Program-made: the position numbers and the translations under genes | In this document: in pieces, positions 52,625 through 62,828 of the stretch | Numbering within the stretch: position 1 is the stretch's first letter | Layout: each line of letters begins with the position of its first letter | Assembly (NCBI RefSeq): GCF_006438825.1 | Contig: NZ_RCZP01000017.1 | Span: 33,094-97,093 of the forward strand | Direction: 5' to 3' | DNA: 64,000 bases | Origin: Muricoccus nepalensis | GTDB lineage: Bacteria; Pseudomonadota; Alphaproteobacteria; Acetobacterales; Acetobacteraceae | The notes under the pieces: generated by a model | Databases searched by the model: none | What the model was told of the DNA's origin: nothing | The model's input: only the letters and a program-made list of their open reading frames with translations

Positions 52625-52955
52625 TAGGTGGGGTCCTCGTGTCACCGGCGAGTCGCTCGCGGGTTACGCGCTGAAGCACGCGCGACAGGTCCTTGACGCA
52701 GTAAGGTTTGTGCAGCAACTCGAACCTGTGCCAGCCGTCCGCGGCGAAGACATGGCTGTAGCCGGAGGTCAGGACCACAGACAACGTGGGGTAGCATCGT
52801 CGTATCTAGTGGCCGAACTCAGTCCCGCTCATGCCGGGCATTACCACGTCGGGGAACACCGCGTCAAAGCCGTCCACCTCGGCGAAGAGCTTCAGCGCCT
52901 CGTTCGCGTTCGCCGCCCAAGCGGTCTCGTAGCCGAGGTCCTGCAGGAGTTGCAT
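52623..52955 (-). pseudogene. Response-regulator receiver domain with one in-frame stop
   Basis: The reverse frame encodes LLQDLGYETAWAANANEALK, then FDAVFPDVVMPGMSGTEFGH, a TAG at 52806-52808, and in the same frame IRRCYPTLSVVLTSGYSHVF and ELLHKPYCVKDLSRVLQRV. This is a full CheY-like receiver: phospho-Asp in FPDVVMPG, the conserved Thr/Ser in LTSGY and the Lys in HKPY. A single base change (likely CAG to TAG) disrupts it. The 5' side ends beside an IS3 transposase fragment. It is probably the tail of a hybrid kinase or a stand-alone regulator. Confidence 0.75.
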
Positions 52956-52977
52956 TCTACGGGGGCAGGTCAGCAAC

Positions 52978-53109
52978 ATGTTCGAGACCCGTCAGCAAGC
53001 CGAACAGGCCATCGGCCGGTACATCGATGGCTTCTACTACCCCGTCCGGCGCCACTCCGCGCTCGACTTCACAAGTCCTATCCAGTTCGAGAGAATGACC
53101 GCCAGCTGA
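52978..53109 (+). mobile_element. IS3-family transposase, C-terminal remnant
   Basis: A 43-residue frame reads FETRQQAEQAIGRYIDGFYY, then PVRRHSALDFTSPIQFERM, then a stop. This is the terminal part of the IS3-group OrfB integrase (rve domain end). The rest of the element is missing, so it is inactive. It abuts the broken receiver gene and likely records an IS insertion followed by deletion. Confidence 0.85.
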
Positions 53110-53156
53110 TCCAACGCTTTTCCACTAAAATGCAGCATGTTCACTCACTCGATACA

Positions 53157-54845
53157 TCACTGCAATAGCATTACGATGACCATACCCCAGACAGTCAGCA
53201 GCGTGTTGCCGACGGCGTAGGTGACCGTATAGCCGAGCGCGGGAACTTGACTTTTACCAGCCTCGCAGACCATCCCCAGCGCCGCTGTCGTCGTGCGCGC
53301 GCCGGCGCACGCGCCAAGCACGATAGCCGGGTGAAAGCGAAACACGTACTTGCCGATGAAGATGCCCGCAACCAATGGAACTGTCGTGGCGGCAATACCC
53401 CAGAGGAATAGACTGATGCCAAGCTGCTGAAGCCCAGCCACGAACCCCGGTCCCGCGGATATGCCGACAACGGCGATGAACACATTCAGTCCGACCGAAT
53501 TCATAAACCAAACAGCGGGCGCCGGTATGCGCCCAAAGGTTGGGTGCACCGATCGCAACCAACCACAGACCAGGCCAGCGATCAGCGCGCCGCCGGCGCT
53601 GGACAAAGTCAACGGTACGTTGCCAACGGTGAAGCTGAGCGAACCCAACAACGCACCGATGGCTATGCCGGTGCCAATGAATGCCACATCCGAAGCTTCG
53701 CTTGCCCGGTCGGCGTAGCCGATGGCTTTGGCCGCCGCCGTGATATCCTGCGTGCGCCCGGTGACCGTGAGAATGTCGCCACGATGGATCCGTGTGCCGC
53801 CAAGCATCGGGATATCGGTGCCGGTCGCACCGCGGGTGATGCGGCGCAGGAACACCCCATGGGCGGCCGGATGGTGCGCCAACTCGCTCAAGGTCTTGCC
53901 ATCGAAATGTCCGTTCGTGACGTACACGTCCACGCCTTCGACCGGCACCGACAGCAGTTCCGGGTCATCCACCTCGGCCTCGGTAAGCTCCAGTACGTTC
54001 ACGAGCACGTTCCGTCGCGACGCGACCACAATGGTGTCCCCAGGAAGGAGCACCGTCGCAGATCGCACTTCTTCAATCTTGCCGGCGCGGCGCAGCCGCT
54101 CGACAAACACCTGCGCGTCGCCGAAGCTGGCTTCCACCGCGGTAACGGACTTGCCGGCGAGTGTATCGCCGTCCCGCAGCAGGAACGCTCGGAATTCAAA
54201 GTCGTGCCATGCGCTGCCCACCCCATCGGGGCCAGGCTTGCCGCCCATGGCCGCTTCGTAAGCTTTACACTCCGCCGGCAGGTCGATTCCAAGCAGGCGT
54301 GGCCCGAGCACAGCCAGTATCAGCGCTGAGCCGACGGTGCCAAAGATGTAGGTGACCGCGTAGGCAATAGGCATGGCATTGAGCATCGCCTTCGATGCGT
54401 TGGCCGGAAGCCCCGATCGATTGATGGCATCCGTCGCCAAGCCCATCGAGGCCGATAGGGTCTGCGATCCCGCGAACAATCCTGCGGCCGAGCCAGCGTC
54501 GTAGCCCGCAATGCGCGCCGCCGCCCAGGCGGAACCCAGCGACAGCAATGCCATAACCACCGCGAAACCGGCTTGTGGCAGTCCATCCTTCGCGATGCCG
54601 CGCACAAACTGCGGCCCGACGCCGTAGCCGACCGCAAAAAGGAAGATCAAAAAGAACACCGCTCTCACGTTTGATGAGATCGTGATGTCGAACTGGCCCA
54701 GAATGACCGCGGCAATAAGCGTCGACGTAACCGCGCCGAGGCTGAATCCGCGCCAGGACTTCCCACCTACCCAGTATCCCGCAGCGAGTGCGATAAAGAC
54801 CGCTATCTCCGGTTGGTGCTGCAGAATGGTTGTGATCCATTGCAC
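53157..54845 (-). CDS. AspT-family aspartate:alanine-type antiporter
   Basis: This 562-aa inner-membrane exchanger of the AAE family (AspT/YidE/YbjL) has two sets of transmembrane helices. They flank a large cytosolic part at about residues 190-380 with two RCK_C/TrkA-C-like domains ([20 protein letters not shown] and [14 protein letters not shown]). Repeated membrane motifs [20 protein letters not shown] and [20 protein letters not shown] match the family substrate site. The start is a GTG. It lies 63 bases downstream of gadB. By analogy with the aspartate decarboxylase/AspT pair, it may exchange glutamate for GABA, which generates proton motive force. That role is inferred. Confidence 0.88.
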   Translation of the reverse strand: MQWITTILQHQPEIAVFIALAAGYWVGGKSWRGFSLGAVTSTLIAAVILGQFDITISSNVRAVFFLIFLFAVGYGVGPQFVRGIAKDGLPQAGFAVVMALLSLGSAWAAARIAGYDAGSAAGLFAGSQTLSASMGLATDAINRSGLPANASKAMLNAMPIAYAVTYIFGTVGSALILAVLGPRLLGIDLPAECKAYEAAMGGKPGPDGVGSAWHDFEFRAFLLRDGDTLAGKSVTAVEASFGDAQVFVERLRRAGKIEEVRSATVLLPGDTIVVASRRNVLVNVLELTEAEVDDPELLSVPVEGVDVYVTNGHFDGKTLSELAHHPAAHGVFLRRITRGATGTDIPMLGGTRIHRGDILTVTGRTQDITAAAKAIGYADRASEASDVAFIGTGIAIGALLGSLSFTVGNVPLTLSSAGGALIAGLVCGWLRSVHPTFGRIPAPAVWFMNSVGLNVFIAVVGISAGPGFVAGLQQLGISLFLWGIAATTVPLVAGIFIGKYVFRFHPAIVLGACAGARTTTAALGMVCEAGKSQVPALGYTVTYAVGNTLLTVWGMVIVMLLQ

Positions 54846-54908
54846 GGTGGACTGACCTTCTCGGAGGATGGAGGCGCCGGCCAGGATCAGAAGCCGGCGC
54901 GGGGTGTG

Positions 54909-56390
54909 TTACTCGGCGGGTACGAGCAATACTTCTTCGGTCAACGGTGGAAGGCTTCTCTGCCGATCATCGCTGGGGACCAGCGGTAAAGCATGGTGGG
55001 TGAACGTGGTCGCCTCCGCCGGCCCTTCGGGATGGCTGACGGGATGTCGCTGCAGATGCCGGATGGACCGGCGCACGTCTTCAAGCAGCAGATCCGCCAT
55101 GTCCCGACTGAAGCCGTGCCGGATCAGCACTCGCATAACGACCACGTCGGCGATGTTCGGTGGCATGGTGTAGGCGGCAACCTGCCAGCCGCGGACGCGC
55201 AGGCGATCCGAAAGGTCAAACAGGTTGTAGCCGGGATCGGCGCCGTCTCGGATCACCCAGGAAACCGCGGGAATGCCGTTCATGGGATTGCCATCGAAGA
55301 ATAACTCGAACGGCCCAAGCTTGCGGATCTCACGTCCGATGTGCTGCCCGGTGTCGTAGCCGTTCTGGAGAATGCGGCGGTAGCCGTCATGACCCAGGCG
55401 CAGGAAGAGGTAGTACTGCGCGATGATCTGACCCGCAGAACGAGAGAAGTTGAGTGCAAAGGTCGGCATGTCGCCGCCGAGATAGTTCACGTTAAAAACG
55501 AGCTCGTCCGGCAGGTCCGACCGGTCACGCCACACCACCCACCCCACACCGAGCGGCGCCAGGCCATATTTATGTCCCGATGCATTGATTGACCGTACTC
55601 GCGGCAGCCGGAAATCCCACAGCAACTCAGGTGTCACAAAAGGCGACGTGAAGCCCCCAGATGCGGCGTCAACATGAATTGGGATGTCCAGCCCTGTCGT
55701 GTTCGCCAGATGATCCAGCGCCACAGCGATCGCCGCTACTGGCTCGTACTGGCAGGTGAAGGTGACGCCAAAGGTCGGCACCACGCCGATGGTGTTCTCG
55801 TCGCAGCGCTTCAGCACCTCCTCGGCCGTCATACCCAACTGGCCGCGCTTCAGTGGTATCTCGCGCAGCTCCACGTCGAAGTAACGGGCAAACTTGTGCC
55901 AGCAAACCTGAACCGGCCCCGTGATGATGTTGGGCTTGTCCGTGGGCTTGCCTGCCGCCTGCATCCGCTTGCGCCACTGCCATTTCAGCGCCAGACCGCC
56001 GAGCATGGAGGCTTCACTGCTGCCGGTGGTCGAGCAGCCGATGGTATCGGCGGCCTTGGGCGAGTTCCACAGGTCTGCGAGAATATGGACGCAGCGGCTC
56101 TCCAGCTCGGCGGTCGCGGGATACTCGTCCTTGTCGATCATGTTCTTGTCTAGCGACATATCCATGAGCTGGTGGACCTGCGGATCCATCCAGGTCTGGC
56201 AGAACGTCGCCAGGTTCTGCCGGGCGTTGCCATCGAGAAACAGCTCGTCCCGGACCAGCGCGAAGGCCACGTCTGGAGGCAACTCACCTTGCGGCATCCG
56301 GAACTTAGGAACGGATGAGCCGGCAGCCTCCGTCCCATAGATGTCGGCGTCCAGCGACGGGCGCGCGTTGCTGTTGGTGTGAAGGGGCAT
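54909..56390 (-). CDS. gadB: Glutamate decarboxylase
   Basis: This 493-aa PLP enzyme converts glutamate to GABA, consuming a cytosolic proton. It shows [19 protein letters not shown] near residue 121, [14 protein letters not shown] near 238 and the PLP lysine in [18 protein letters not shown] near 272. The C-terminus is extended, carrying [12 protein letters not shown] and an HHA segment, as in acid-inducible GadA/GadB with a pH-sensing tail. The length fits. It forms a two-gene unit with an AspT-type antiporter rather than the usual GadC. A DUF2934 gene is upstream in the same direction. Confidence 0.95.
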   Translation of the reverse strand: MPLHTNSNARPSLDADIYGTEAAGSSVPKFRMPQGELPPDVAFALVRDELFLDGNARQNLATFCQTWMDPQVHQLMDMSLDKNMIDKDEYPATAELESRCVHILADLWNSPKAADTIGCSTTGSSEASMLGGLALKWQWRKRMQAAGKPTDKPNIITGPVQVCWHKFARYFDVELREIPLKRGQLGMTAEEVLKRCDENTIGVVPTFGVTFTCQYEPVAAIAVALDHLANTTGLDIPIHVDAASGGFTSPFVTPELLWDFRLPRVRSINASGHKYGLAPLGVGWVVWRDRSDLPDELVFNVNYLGGDMPTFALNFSRSAGQIIAQYYLFLRLGHDGYRRILQNGYDTGQHIGREIRKLGPFELFFDGNPMNGIPAVSWVIRDGADPGYNLFDLSDRLRVRGWQVAAYTMPPNIADVVVMRVLIRHGFSRDMADLLLEDVRRSIRHLQRHPVSHPEGPAEATTFTHHALPLVPSDDRQRSLPPLTEEVLLVPAE

Positions 56391-56579
56391 GGTGGCCTCG
56401 ATGTTTGGCGGCTGGACCGCGATTGGAACGGATGCCGAAGTTCTTGATCGGACCGGAGGTGGTTCGTCGTCGGCGGCGTCGCCGAACCGGAGTTCATCGA
56501 ACGCGGGGCCAACCGCACATCAAGCCGGGCGCGGCCGTTCATCGGCCCGGCTTCGGGTTCTGGAACCGCGGCCTGCCGA

Positions 56580-57035
56580 TCAGTAAGCCTCGAATTCGCG
56601 CACTCGATGCCAATTTTCATCGGCACGCCCGGCAGGGCAGCCCTCCTGCTGCCAGAGCACGTAGGCGCGCTCACGGAGATGCTGATCGAGCGCGCGGCGC
56701 CAGTGATCGTCGGCCATCCCCTCTGGGCGGCCGTCTTGCTCCCAAAGACGATAGGCGTGTTCGCGCACTTGCTGCTCCAATCCAAGTTTTGTTTCCGAAC
56801 TGGTGCCAAGGACGTCACCGTATGGCTCCATCGTTCCACCCCGGCTGACATGCGGACTAGCGACTAGGCGCCCGAGTTCAGCATCCGGGACGAGTTGTCC
56901 ATGAGCGGCCGCTTCCAGAGCCTTGGCTCCATACGCCGCGTCGGTCGCAACGCCGCCCGTTACGGGCAGGGTGACTGGGTAGGTGTGAAGCACCGAATGG
57001 TCGGGATCGGTCACGTCGATGAGGCGCTCAGCCAT
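56580..57035 (-). CDS. DUF2934-containing protein
   Basis: This 151-aa protein has an uncharacterised N-terminal region (RLIDVTDPDHSVLHTYPVTL) and two C-terminal DUF2934 repeats, VREHAYRLWEQDGRPEGMAD near residue 100 and LRERAYVLWQQEGCPAGRAD near 126. DUF2934 is a short helical motif found in rhizobia and related soil bacteria, often next to stress genes; its function is unknown. The ATG at 57035 has an AAGGA ribosome-binding site and excludes a non-conserved upstream extension. It is 189 bases upstream of gadB, same strand, possibly cotranscribed. Confidence 0.8.
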   Translation of the reverse strand: MAERLIDVTDPDHSVLHTYPVTLPVTGGVATDAAYGAKALEAAAHGQLVPDAELGRLVASPHVSRGGTMEPYGDVLGTSSETKLGLEQQVREHAYRLWEQDGRPEGMADDHWRRALDQHLRERAYVLWQQEGCPAGRADENWHRVREFEAY

Positions 57036-57856
57036 CTGTCTATCCTTGCTGGAGTTGCGCCAGTGTCCCAGTCGATCGCCAGACGCGGCCACGACGGAGA
57101 GGGTCGCTTGTTGCGAGTACAAGCTTCTGCGGTCATGAGGATCGCGAAAGGGTGCCTTGAGGAAGGGGGAGGCGCTCCCCTGCGGGCCATCCCAACCTGA
57201 GGACAACTGCACCGCGTCCTGGCTAGGAAGCGCCGCGTCAGCTACGGGGAAGGGGGCCCTCAATCAGGGTTCGAGCAGGGATCTAGCCGACGGCTGCGTG
57301 AAAAGCCCGCAGCGACTTCCGTCATTGGCTATGCAGATACGCAAGCTTCGCAAGCGGAAGCGACGCGGGCACCGGCACGTCGCTGGGCAGGGATGGAGAA
57401 CACCGAGATAGGCCAGTCTGAGGCAATGATGTCAGACCGGCCTACCCACATTGGACACCGCTCTGCGGCATCGCTCATCCACGACGTGGTCTCGCTGTAC
57501 GACGTGTTGAGGCCGAGCTTCCGCGACGCGGAACCGCTTCTGCTGTAGCCGGGTCTCATGGACCGTCGAGGCGCGATGCTGGACACACTGCTTCGAGACC
57601 GACGATACGGTGACGTGGTCAGACGCTGGCCCAGGCGCCTACTCACCGGCCCTAAGCGAAGGAGCCGATGCTCGGGTCGCACAGCGGTGATGTCGACCAG
57701 GGCGCCTGCCTGGAACGGGGCACGGCATTGAAGCAACCGCTCCCCGAACAACTGGCAGGGGAAACCCGTACCTGCATCTTGGCGGAGGCACGATCTCATG
57801 GCTTGCTCAGCTACGGGACCGTAGCGGTCTTCCCGTTAAACAACGACCGGATGGTT
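57036..57856. other. Gene-poor interval in the foreign segment
   Basis: About 820 bases lie between the DUF2934 gene and a kinase gene. Apart from the weak 51-aa ORF listed at 57393 nothing coding is supported in either direction. No tRNA, transposase motif or clear terminator was recognised. Confidence 0.45.
57393..57548 (+). CDS. Hypothetical 51-aa ORF
   Basis: From an ATG after GGCAGGG the frame encodes MENTEIGQSEAMMSDRPTHI, then HRSAASLIHDVVSLYDVLRP, and a short end. The composition is protein-like and acidic-to-neutral, without a membrane segment or known motif. It could be a degenerate end of a larger gene or chance. Confidence 0.22.
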   Translation: MENTEIGQSEAMMSDRPTHIGHRSAASLIHDVVSLYDVLRPSFRDAEPLLL

Positions 57857-59125
57857 TCACAGCTTGTCGAATGACGCCGACAATGGCAGTGCGAGGTCAC
57901 AGACGATCCCTGTTGCTTCCCACGTCATGAGGAGAGTGCCTCTTAACTGTGACCTCAAGGTGCTGCTCAGCAGTCGCGAGCCGAAGCCCTGACGGTCTGG
58001 CGGACCCTTCACCCTCGGTCCCCCACTTTCCGTCCAGCGCATCCGGAGGAAGTCACCCGGCGGTCCCTCCCGGTGCCAGGTGATGTCCAGGTGCCCCGAA
58101 GGCGTCGAGAGACCGCCGTACTTGACCGCGTTGGTAGCCAGCTCGTGCACGGCCATGGAGAAGGGTTGCGCCGCTCCGGCGGGAAGGGCCACAGGAGGGC
58201 CGCGCAACGTCACCCGTGGTCCGGGACCTTCCCCGTCAACGTAGGAGTCGAACTCGCCCCGAAGCACGGCGTGCAGGTCGGCGCCGGACCAGCGATCCGC
58301 GGCCAACAGCGTCTGCGCGCGCGCCAGGGCCGCCACCCTGCCGTCAATGATCCGGATAAAGCTGGGGATGTCGTCCGCGCGCGTGAGGTGAAGGACGGCA
58401 TGGACCACCGCAAGCATGTTCTTCGCGCGGTGGTCCAGCTCGCGCGCCAGGAACGCCTGCCGCTCCGCAGCGGCCTTCGCCTCCGCCACGCGCCGCTCCA
58501 ACTCCGCGCTTCGTTCCCGCGTCTCGCCAAGGACGCGGAGGCGGTCCACGGCGGCCGCCAGCAGGTTAGCGTAGCCGCGAAGGAAGATCACGTCGTTGCT
58601 GGTGAACTCGCGCGGCGTGCGGCTGTCCACCTGGAGCAGTCCGAACTCGGGATGGTCCTTGCTCCCGATGATCGCGACGTTCGCGACCGCCTGAACGCCG
58701 TTCTTCCGAAGGAAGTCCGGGTACTGGAAGCGGGTCTCCTGGTGGATATCGGGGGAGATCACAGGCTCCCCCGTGGTGATCGCAAGGCTCTCAGGGGATG
58801 CTTCGTCAAGCGGAAGCGTGACCACCCCAACCACGTCCGATGCCCAGCCGATGCCGGCACGTACGAGCAGGGTCCGTCCGCCTGACTGGAGCTCAACAAC
58901 CTTCGCGAGATCGAGGCAGAGCGCCTCGGCCACCAGGCGGCAGGCTTCAGTCAGGATCTCGTCCAGGTCCTCCGACCGGAGGGCGAGCTCGCCAAACCGG
59001 GCTAGTGCTATCTGGTGCCGCAGCCTCTCGTCGCGCTCATCGTGCCCGGCTGCGTGCCCGTCGCCCGGTGCCAGTACTACTTCACAGGGGAGGGCGGTAG
59101 CATCTTGACGAGCGGTCACGGGCAT
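57857..59125 (-). CDS. HWE/HisKA_2-family sensor histidine kinase with GAF domain
   Basis: This 422-aa soluble kinase has a GAF domain at about residues 50-190 (LDEILTEACRLVAEALCLDL then VANVAIIGSKDHPEFGLLQV). A short coiled coil (ERSAELERRVAEAKAAAERQ) follows. The HWE phospho-His box FLARELDHRAKNMLAVVHAV is near 225, the N-box MAVHELATNAVKYGGLS near 327, and the G-box GFGSRLL near 395. The GAF domain may sense a small ligand or redox state. No partner response regulator is adjacent. It is 6 bases downstream of an osmC-type gene in the same direction and probably cotranscribed with it. Confidence 0.9.
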   Translation of the reverse strand: MPVTARQDATALPCEVVLAPGDGHAAGHDERDERLRHQIALARFGELALRSEDLDEILTEACRLVAEALCLDLAKVVELQSGGRTLLVRAGIGWASDVVGVVTLPLDEASPESLAITTGEPVISPDIHQETRFQYPDFLRKNGVQAVANVAIIGSKDHPEFGLLQVDSRTPREFTSNDVIFLRGYANLLAAAVDRLRVLGETRERSAELERRVAEAKAAAERQAFLARELDHRAKNMLAVVHAVLHLTRADDIPSFIRIIDGRVAALARAQTLLAADRWSGADLHAVLRGEFDSYVDGEGPGPRVTLRGPPVALPAGAAQPFSMAVHELATNAVKYGGLSTPSGHLDITWHREGPPGDFLRMRWTESGGPRVKGPPDRQGFGSRLLSSTLRSQLRGTLLMTWEATGIVCDLALPLSASFDKL

Positions 59126-59131
59126 CGTGCG

Positions 59132-59686
59132 CTAGGGCTGCAGGGACACGTCAAGGTGGACGGGGTTGTGCAGGGTGTTGGCGACGGGCGACCACAGCGT
59201 CGCGTGCTCGACAAGGGCCAGCAGCGCGTCGGATGGCGCGTCCGCGGCCATCCGCACTACAACGCGGACCGTCTCGAAGCCAAGCGCCCGGGGGTGCAGG
59301 TCGCCCGCTCCCCAGGCGGCGGTGGTGTTGATGTCGGCCTCAATTTCGAGTTCGAGCGACCGGATGGGCACTCGGCGCGCGACGGCATTGGCGTGGATGC
59401 CGACAGCAAGGCAGGACCCAAGCGCCGCCAGCAAAGCTTCGGAGGCGTTCGGGGCGGTGGTCTCGGCCAGCAGGCTGCCAGGCACATCCTCCATCACCGG
59501 TTGGGGGGCGAGGTCGCGGATGTAGTTGAGCTGGTGAAAGTGGCCCTGTGCGACTGTGCGGCAGCGCAGGGTGCGCGTGGCCGCTGGATCATCCCGGCCC
59601 TGGGCGATCATGGCGGCCAGCGAGGCGGCCTCGGCGGGGGCCGGGGACGGCGGAGCGGGCGGAGAGCCGGGATCGGTCATGGGCAT
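59132..59686 (-). CDS. OsmC-family protein
   Basis: This 184-aa protein has the OsmC fold. The first redox motif is ETTAPNASEALLAALGSCLA, with Cys near residue 92. The second motif reads TLWSPVANTLHNPVHL, where a cysteine is expected in classic OsmC/Ohr but serine is present. The peroxidatic Cys is therefore kept while the resolving one is lost, which may mean a different reaction or a thiol-dependent mechanism. It is divergent from a LysR gene, a likely regulator, and followed closely by the GAF-HWE kinase gene. Confidence 0.8.
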   Translation of the reverse strand: MPMTDPGSPPAPPSPAPAEAASLAAMIAQGRDDPAATRTLRCRTVAQGHFHQLNYIRDLAPQPVMEDVPGSLLAETTAPNASEALLAALGSCLAVGIHANAVARRVPIRSLELEIEADINTTAAWGAGDLHPRALGFETVRVVVRMAADAPSDALLALVEHATLWSPVANTLHNPVHLDVSLQP

Positions 59687-59888
59687 TTCCTCAGCGCCCC
59701 AAGCTGGGGCTATCGTCTCCCCGTCTCAGAGGATGGTTGCGGCGTCCGGCGGCACCGAAGCGCGTGAAGGGAACCACGACGCGGCTCCGGTTCGGATTGC
59801 CGACGGTACGGGAGTATAGGATGCCCAGAGCAGGTTAGGGCCAACCGACAAAGAGGAGCCGGAATGCAGAAACGCGCAGTGGTCCATC

Positions 59889-60797
59889 ATGCTCGACTGG
59901 GATGATCTGCGGTTCTTCCTCGCCGTCGCGCGGCACGGCAGCCTCACGGCCGCCGCAAAGGAACTGCTTGTTGCGCAGTCCACCGTTGGCCGACGCCTCG
60001 CGTCCTTGGAGGCCAGTCTCGGCGTGCGCCTGCTGAACCGCACGCCGGACGGGTACGTACCCACTCTGGCCGGGCAGGACGTCCAGGAGAAGGCCGAGCG
60101 CCTGGAAGCCGAGGCGCTGACGCTGGAACGGAACGTGGGCGGACGAGACCTGCGCCTAGCAGGTCTCGTCCGCGTCACCTGTGCCGAGACCCTGGCCACC
60201 CAGATCCTGACACCGTGCCTCGCCACCCTTCACAAGCAGCACCCCGACATCATGATCGAGTTGATCCCGAATGCGCGGGAACTCAGCCTCTCGATGCGGG
60301 AGGCAGACGTGTCGGTACGCTTGAAGCGATCCGACCAGCACGATCTGGTCGTTCGCAGCATCGGCAGTGTCGCCTTCGGGCTCTACGCGAGCCCGGAGTA
60401 CCTCAAGCGGTCCGGCGAGCCGGACTTCGAGGGAGGGTGCCCAGGGCAACGGCTCATTACTCACCAGGACGAATTGCGGGATGCTTCGCAGATGAGCTGG
60501 CTGACCAACCTGGCACCTCGGGCCAGGGTGTCCATGCATACCAGCAGTCACGAGGCAGCGGTCACGGCAGCCCTGCACGGTGCTGGCCTCGCGTGCCTGG
60601 CCCGCTTCCGGGCTGATCGGGAGGAAGGCCTGACACGCCTAGCGGTCCCCACGCCAGCGCCGAGCGCCGGCATCTGGCTGGTGGTGCACCGAGACAATCG
60701 TGAGACGCCCCGCATCAGGGTTGTTCTAACCCTGATCTACGACGGCGTCCGAAGGCTTGGGCACCAGCTGAACCCTTCGGACGCGGTGACGGACTAA
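59889..60797 (+). CDS. LysR-family transcriptional regulator
   Basis: This 302-aa LysR regulator has a clear helix-turn-helix ([20 protein letters not shown] then [20 protein letters not shown]). The effector domain begins [18 protein letters not shown]. The ATG at 59889 starts directly at the conserved N-terminus. It is divergent from the osmC-type gene, suggesting control of the osmC-kinase unit. Its 3' end overlaps the convergent actP gene by 4 bases. The effector is unknown; the HTH subtype resembles that of the LysR at 8876. Confidence 0.88.
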   Translation: MLDWDDLRFFLAVARHGSLTAAAKELLVAQSTVGRRLASLEASLGVRLLNRTPDGYVPTLAGQDVQEKAERLEAEALTLERNVGGRDLRLAGLVRVTCAETLATQILTPCLATLHKQHPDIMIELIPNARELSLSMREADVSVRLKRSDQHDLVVRSIGSVAFGLYASPEYLKRSGEPDFEGGCPGQRLITHQDELRDASQMSWLTNLAPRARVSMHTSSHEAAVTAALHGAGLACLARFRADREEGLTRLAVPTPAPSAGIWLVVHRDNRETPRIRVVLTLIYDGVRRLGHQLNPSDAVTD

Positions 60798-62485
60798 TGG
60801 ATGTGCGCTCCCGTCGCGCCGATCCCTGTCTCAGACCGAATATATTGGGCTTCGAAAGCAGCCGTCTCCGCTCGGGCCCGTGTGCTCGTGTCCGACCGCG
60901 AAACCAGCCAGATACCGATGAACGCGATCGGCATCGAGAAGAGAGCAGGATTATCGTAGGGGAAAATGGCAGTGGCGTTGTGGAAGGTGTCCACCCAGAC
61001 CGCCTTGCTCAACACCACCATCGTGACCGCGCTGACAAGACCAAGAAAGCCGCCCACCACTGCCCCCCGTGTTGTCGTCCCCCGCCACAGGATTGACATG
61101 GCAAGCACAGGGAAGTTGCAGGATGCCGCGATGGCAAATGCCAGCCCCACCATGAAGGCCACATTCTGGTTCTCGAAGGTGTAACCCAGAGCAATGGCGA
61201 CGACTCCGATCACGACGGCCGAAATCTTCGATATGTTCACCTCACGTGTCTCGCTGACTCGCCCGCGGGCTATAACGGAAGCGTAAAGATCGTGGCTTAC
61301 CGCGGATGCGCCTGAGAGAGTTAGTCCCGCTACCACAGCAAGGATCGTCGCGAAGGCGACAGCCGAGATAAAGCCGAGGAAGTAGGACCCGCCCACCGCG
61401 TTGGCGAGGTGAATAGCCGCCATGTTTGTACCGCCGATCATGCCTGTCAATCTGTTCACTACCCCGTCTGGGCCTGGCGTGAAGAAAGATGCGTCTGGCA
61501 TGAGGAAGGTGATTGCCCCAAAGCCGATGATGAAGGTGAGAATATAGAAGTAAGCGATGAAGCCAGTTGCATAGAACACCGACTTCCGCGCTGCTTTTGC
61601 ATCGGACACCGTGAAAAAGCGCATGAGGATATGCGGCAACCCCGCCGTTCCAAACATCAGCGCGAGGCCCAGCGAAATAGCGGAAATTGGATCGGCGACC
61701 ATCGCGCCCGGTGCCATGAGCGCCTGCTCGCGAGGGTGCAGCTCCACCGCGCGGGCGAACAAGGCTTCCGGTGAAAAGCGAAAGGCGGCGAGTACCATAA
61801 GCGCCATGAAGGTGGCGCCTCCCAGGAGGAGGCAAGCCTTGATGATCTGCACCCAAGTGGTTGCCTTCATGCCCCCGAAGGCGACGTAGACGATCATCAG
61901 GCCGCCAACAATGATGATTGCGTATAGGTAAGGTAATCCGAACAGGAGCTGAATGAGCTTACCCGCTCCGACCATCTGCGCGATGAGGTAGAAGGCTACC
62001 ACGACGAGCGTGCCGGTTGCTGAAAGGATGCGAACCTGTGTCTGGTCCAGCCGAAACGAAGCGACGTCGGCGAACGTGAATTTACCGAGGTTGCGGAGCC
62101 GCTCCGCGATAAGGAACAGCACAAGAGGCCAGCCAACGAGAAAGCCTATCGAGTAGATCAGCCCGTCGAAACCGCTGGTGTAAACCAGGGCCGAGATACC
62201 CAGGAACGATGCTGCTGACATGTAGTCGCCTGCGATGGCAAGTCCATTCTGGAGGCCGGTGATACCGCCGCCAGCAGCATAGAAGTCTGCCGCCGATTTC
62301 GACGCCCTCGCCGCCCGGTAGGTAATGACGAGGGTCCCGGCGACAAAGGTGAGGAACATCGCAATGGCGATGTAGTTCGTGGCCTGCCGGTCCACCTGCC
62401 CGAGATCAGGGCCGGCTGCGAGCGCAAGATTGGCCGAGAGCACCGTAATGATCGAGGCGGTCGCAAGGCGGGGGGAGCGCATCAC
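60794..62485 (-). CDS. actP: Cation/acetate symporter
   Basis: This sodium/solute symporter of about 563 aa has roughly 13 transmembrane helices. Family features include [20 protein letters not shown] and [20 protein letters not shown] near residue 70-100, and [14 protein letters not shown] helices later. It imports acetate and other short acids. The start is GTG at 62485 (or ATG at 62482), overlapping the yjcH stop. The order acs-yjcH-actP reproduces the acetate-scavenging operon of many proteobacteria. The codons are clearly less GC-rich than those of acs. Confidence 0.92.
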   Translation of the reverse strand: MMRSPRLATASIITVLSANLALAAGPDLGQVDRQATNYIAIAMFLTFVAGTLVITYRAARASKSAADFYAAGGGITGLQNGLAIAGDYMSAASFLGISALVYTSGFDGLIYSIGFLVGWPLVLFLIAERLRNLGKFTFADVASFRLDQTQVRILSATGTLVVVAFYLIAQMVGAGKLIQLLFGLPYLYAIIIVGGLMIVYVAFGGMKATTWVQIIKACLLLGGATFMALMVLAAFRFSPEALFARAVELHPREQALMAPGAMVADPISAISLGLALMFGTAGLPHILMRFFTVSDAKAARKSVFYATGFIAYFYILTFIIGFGAITFLMPDASFFTPGPDGVVNRLTGMIGGTNMAAIHLANAVGGSYFLGFISAVAFATILAVVAGLTLSGASAVSHDLYASVIARGRVSETREVNISKISAVVIGVVAIALGYTFENQNVAFMVGLAFAIAASCNFPVLAMSILWRGTTTRGAVVGGFLGLVSAVTMVVLSKAVWVDTFHNATAIFPYDNPALFSMPIAFIGIWLVSRSDTSTRARAETAAFEAQYIRSETGIGATGAHIH

Positions 62486-62817
62486 CTGTTGCTCCCCTCA
62501 TCGAAGTCACGCTTCAGACCTTCCGTAAGTTTGTCAAACTGAGTATTTGCGCGCGCAACGTAGAGGCCGGTCAGCAGGAAGGCGGTGACAATTACAGCGA
62601 GTCCAATGACGATCCCAACGGAGGTAACGCCGGTGCCAATCCGCGTCGCCATTGTGTTCTTGGCGAAGGCGACTAGCAGGATGAAGCCGCAGTAGACCAA
62701 AAGCATCACCGCCGAGAGTGTCCAGGCGAAGCCCGACCGCTCGCGAACAAGCTGCTGAAACTTTAGATTCCCGAGGACGCGCTCGTGCCATGGATTCAGT
62801 CGCTGAACGTCCAACAT
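62482..62817 (-). CDS. yjcH: DUF485 membrane protein YjcH
   Basis: This 111-aa protein has two transmembrane helices ([20 protein letters not shown] and [20 protein letters not shown]). It has the DUF485 N-terminal pattern [13 protein letters not shown] and a charged C-terminus ([15 protein letters not shown]). It is the usual small partner of ActP; its function is unclear. Its start lies 11 bases after the acs stop, and its stop overlaps the actP start, so all three genes form one operon. Confidence 0.9.
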   Translation of the reverse strand: MLDVQRLNPWHERVLGNLKFQQLVRERSGFAWTLSAVMLLVYCGFILLVAFAKNTMATRIGTGVTSVGIVIGLAVIVTAFLLTGLYVARANTQFDKLTEGLKRDFDEGSNR

Positions 62818-62828
62818 TCTTTTGCTTC

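Noticed and set aside
59736..59830. EcfG-type promoter (GGAAC ... GGTT) before the LysR gene
   Set aside because: The spacing is 15 bases and the -10 reads GGTT instead of CGTT, so the match to the alphaproteobacterial general-stress promoter is too weak.
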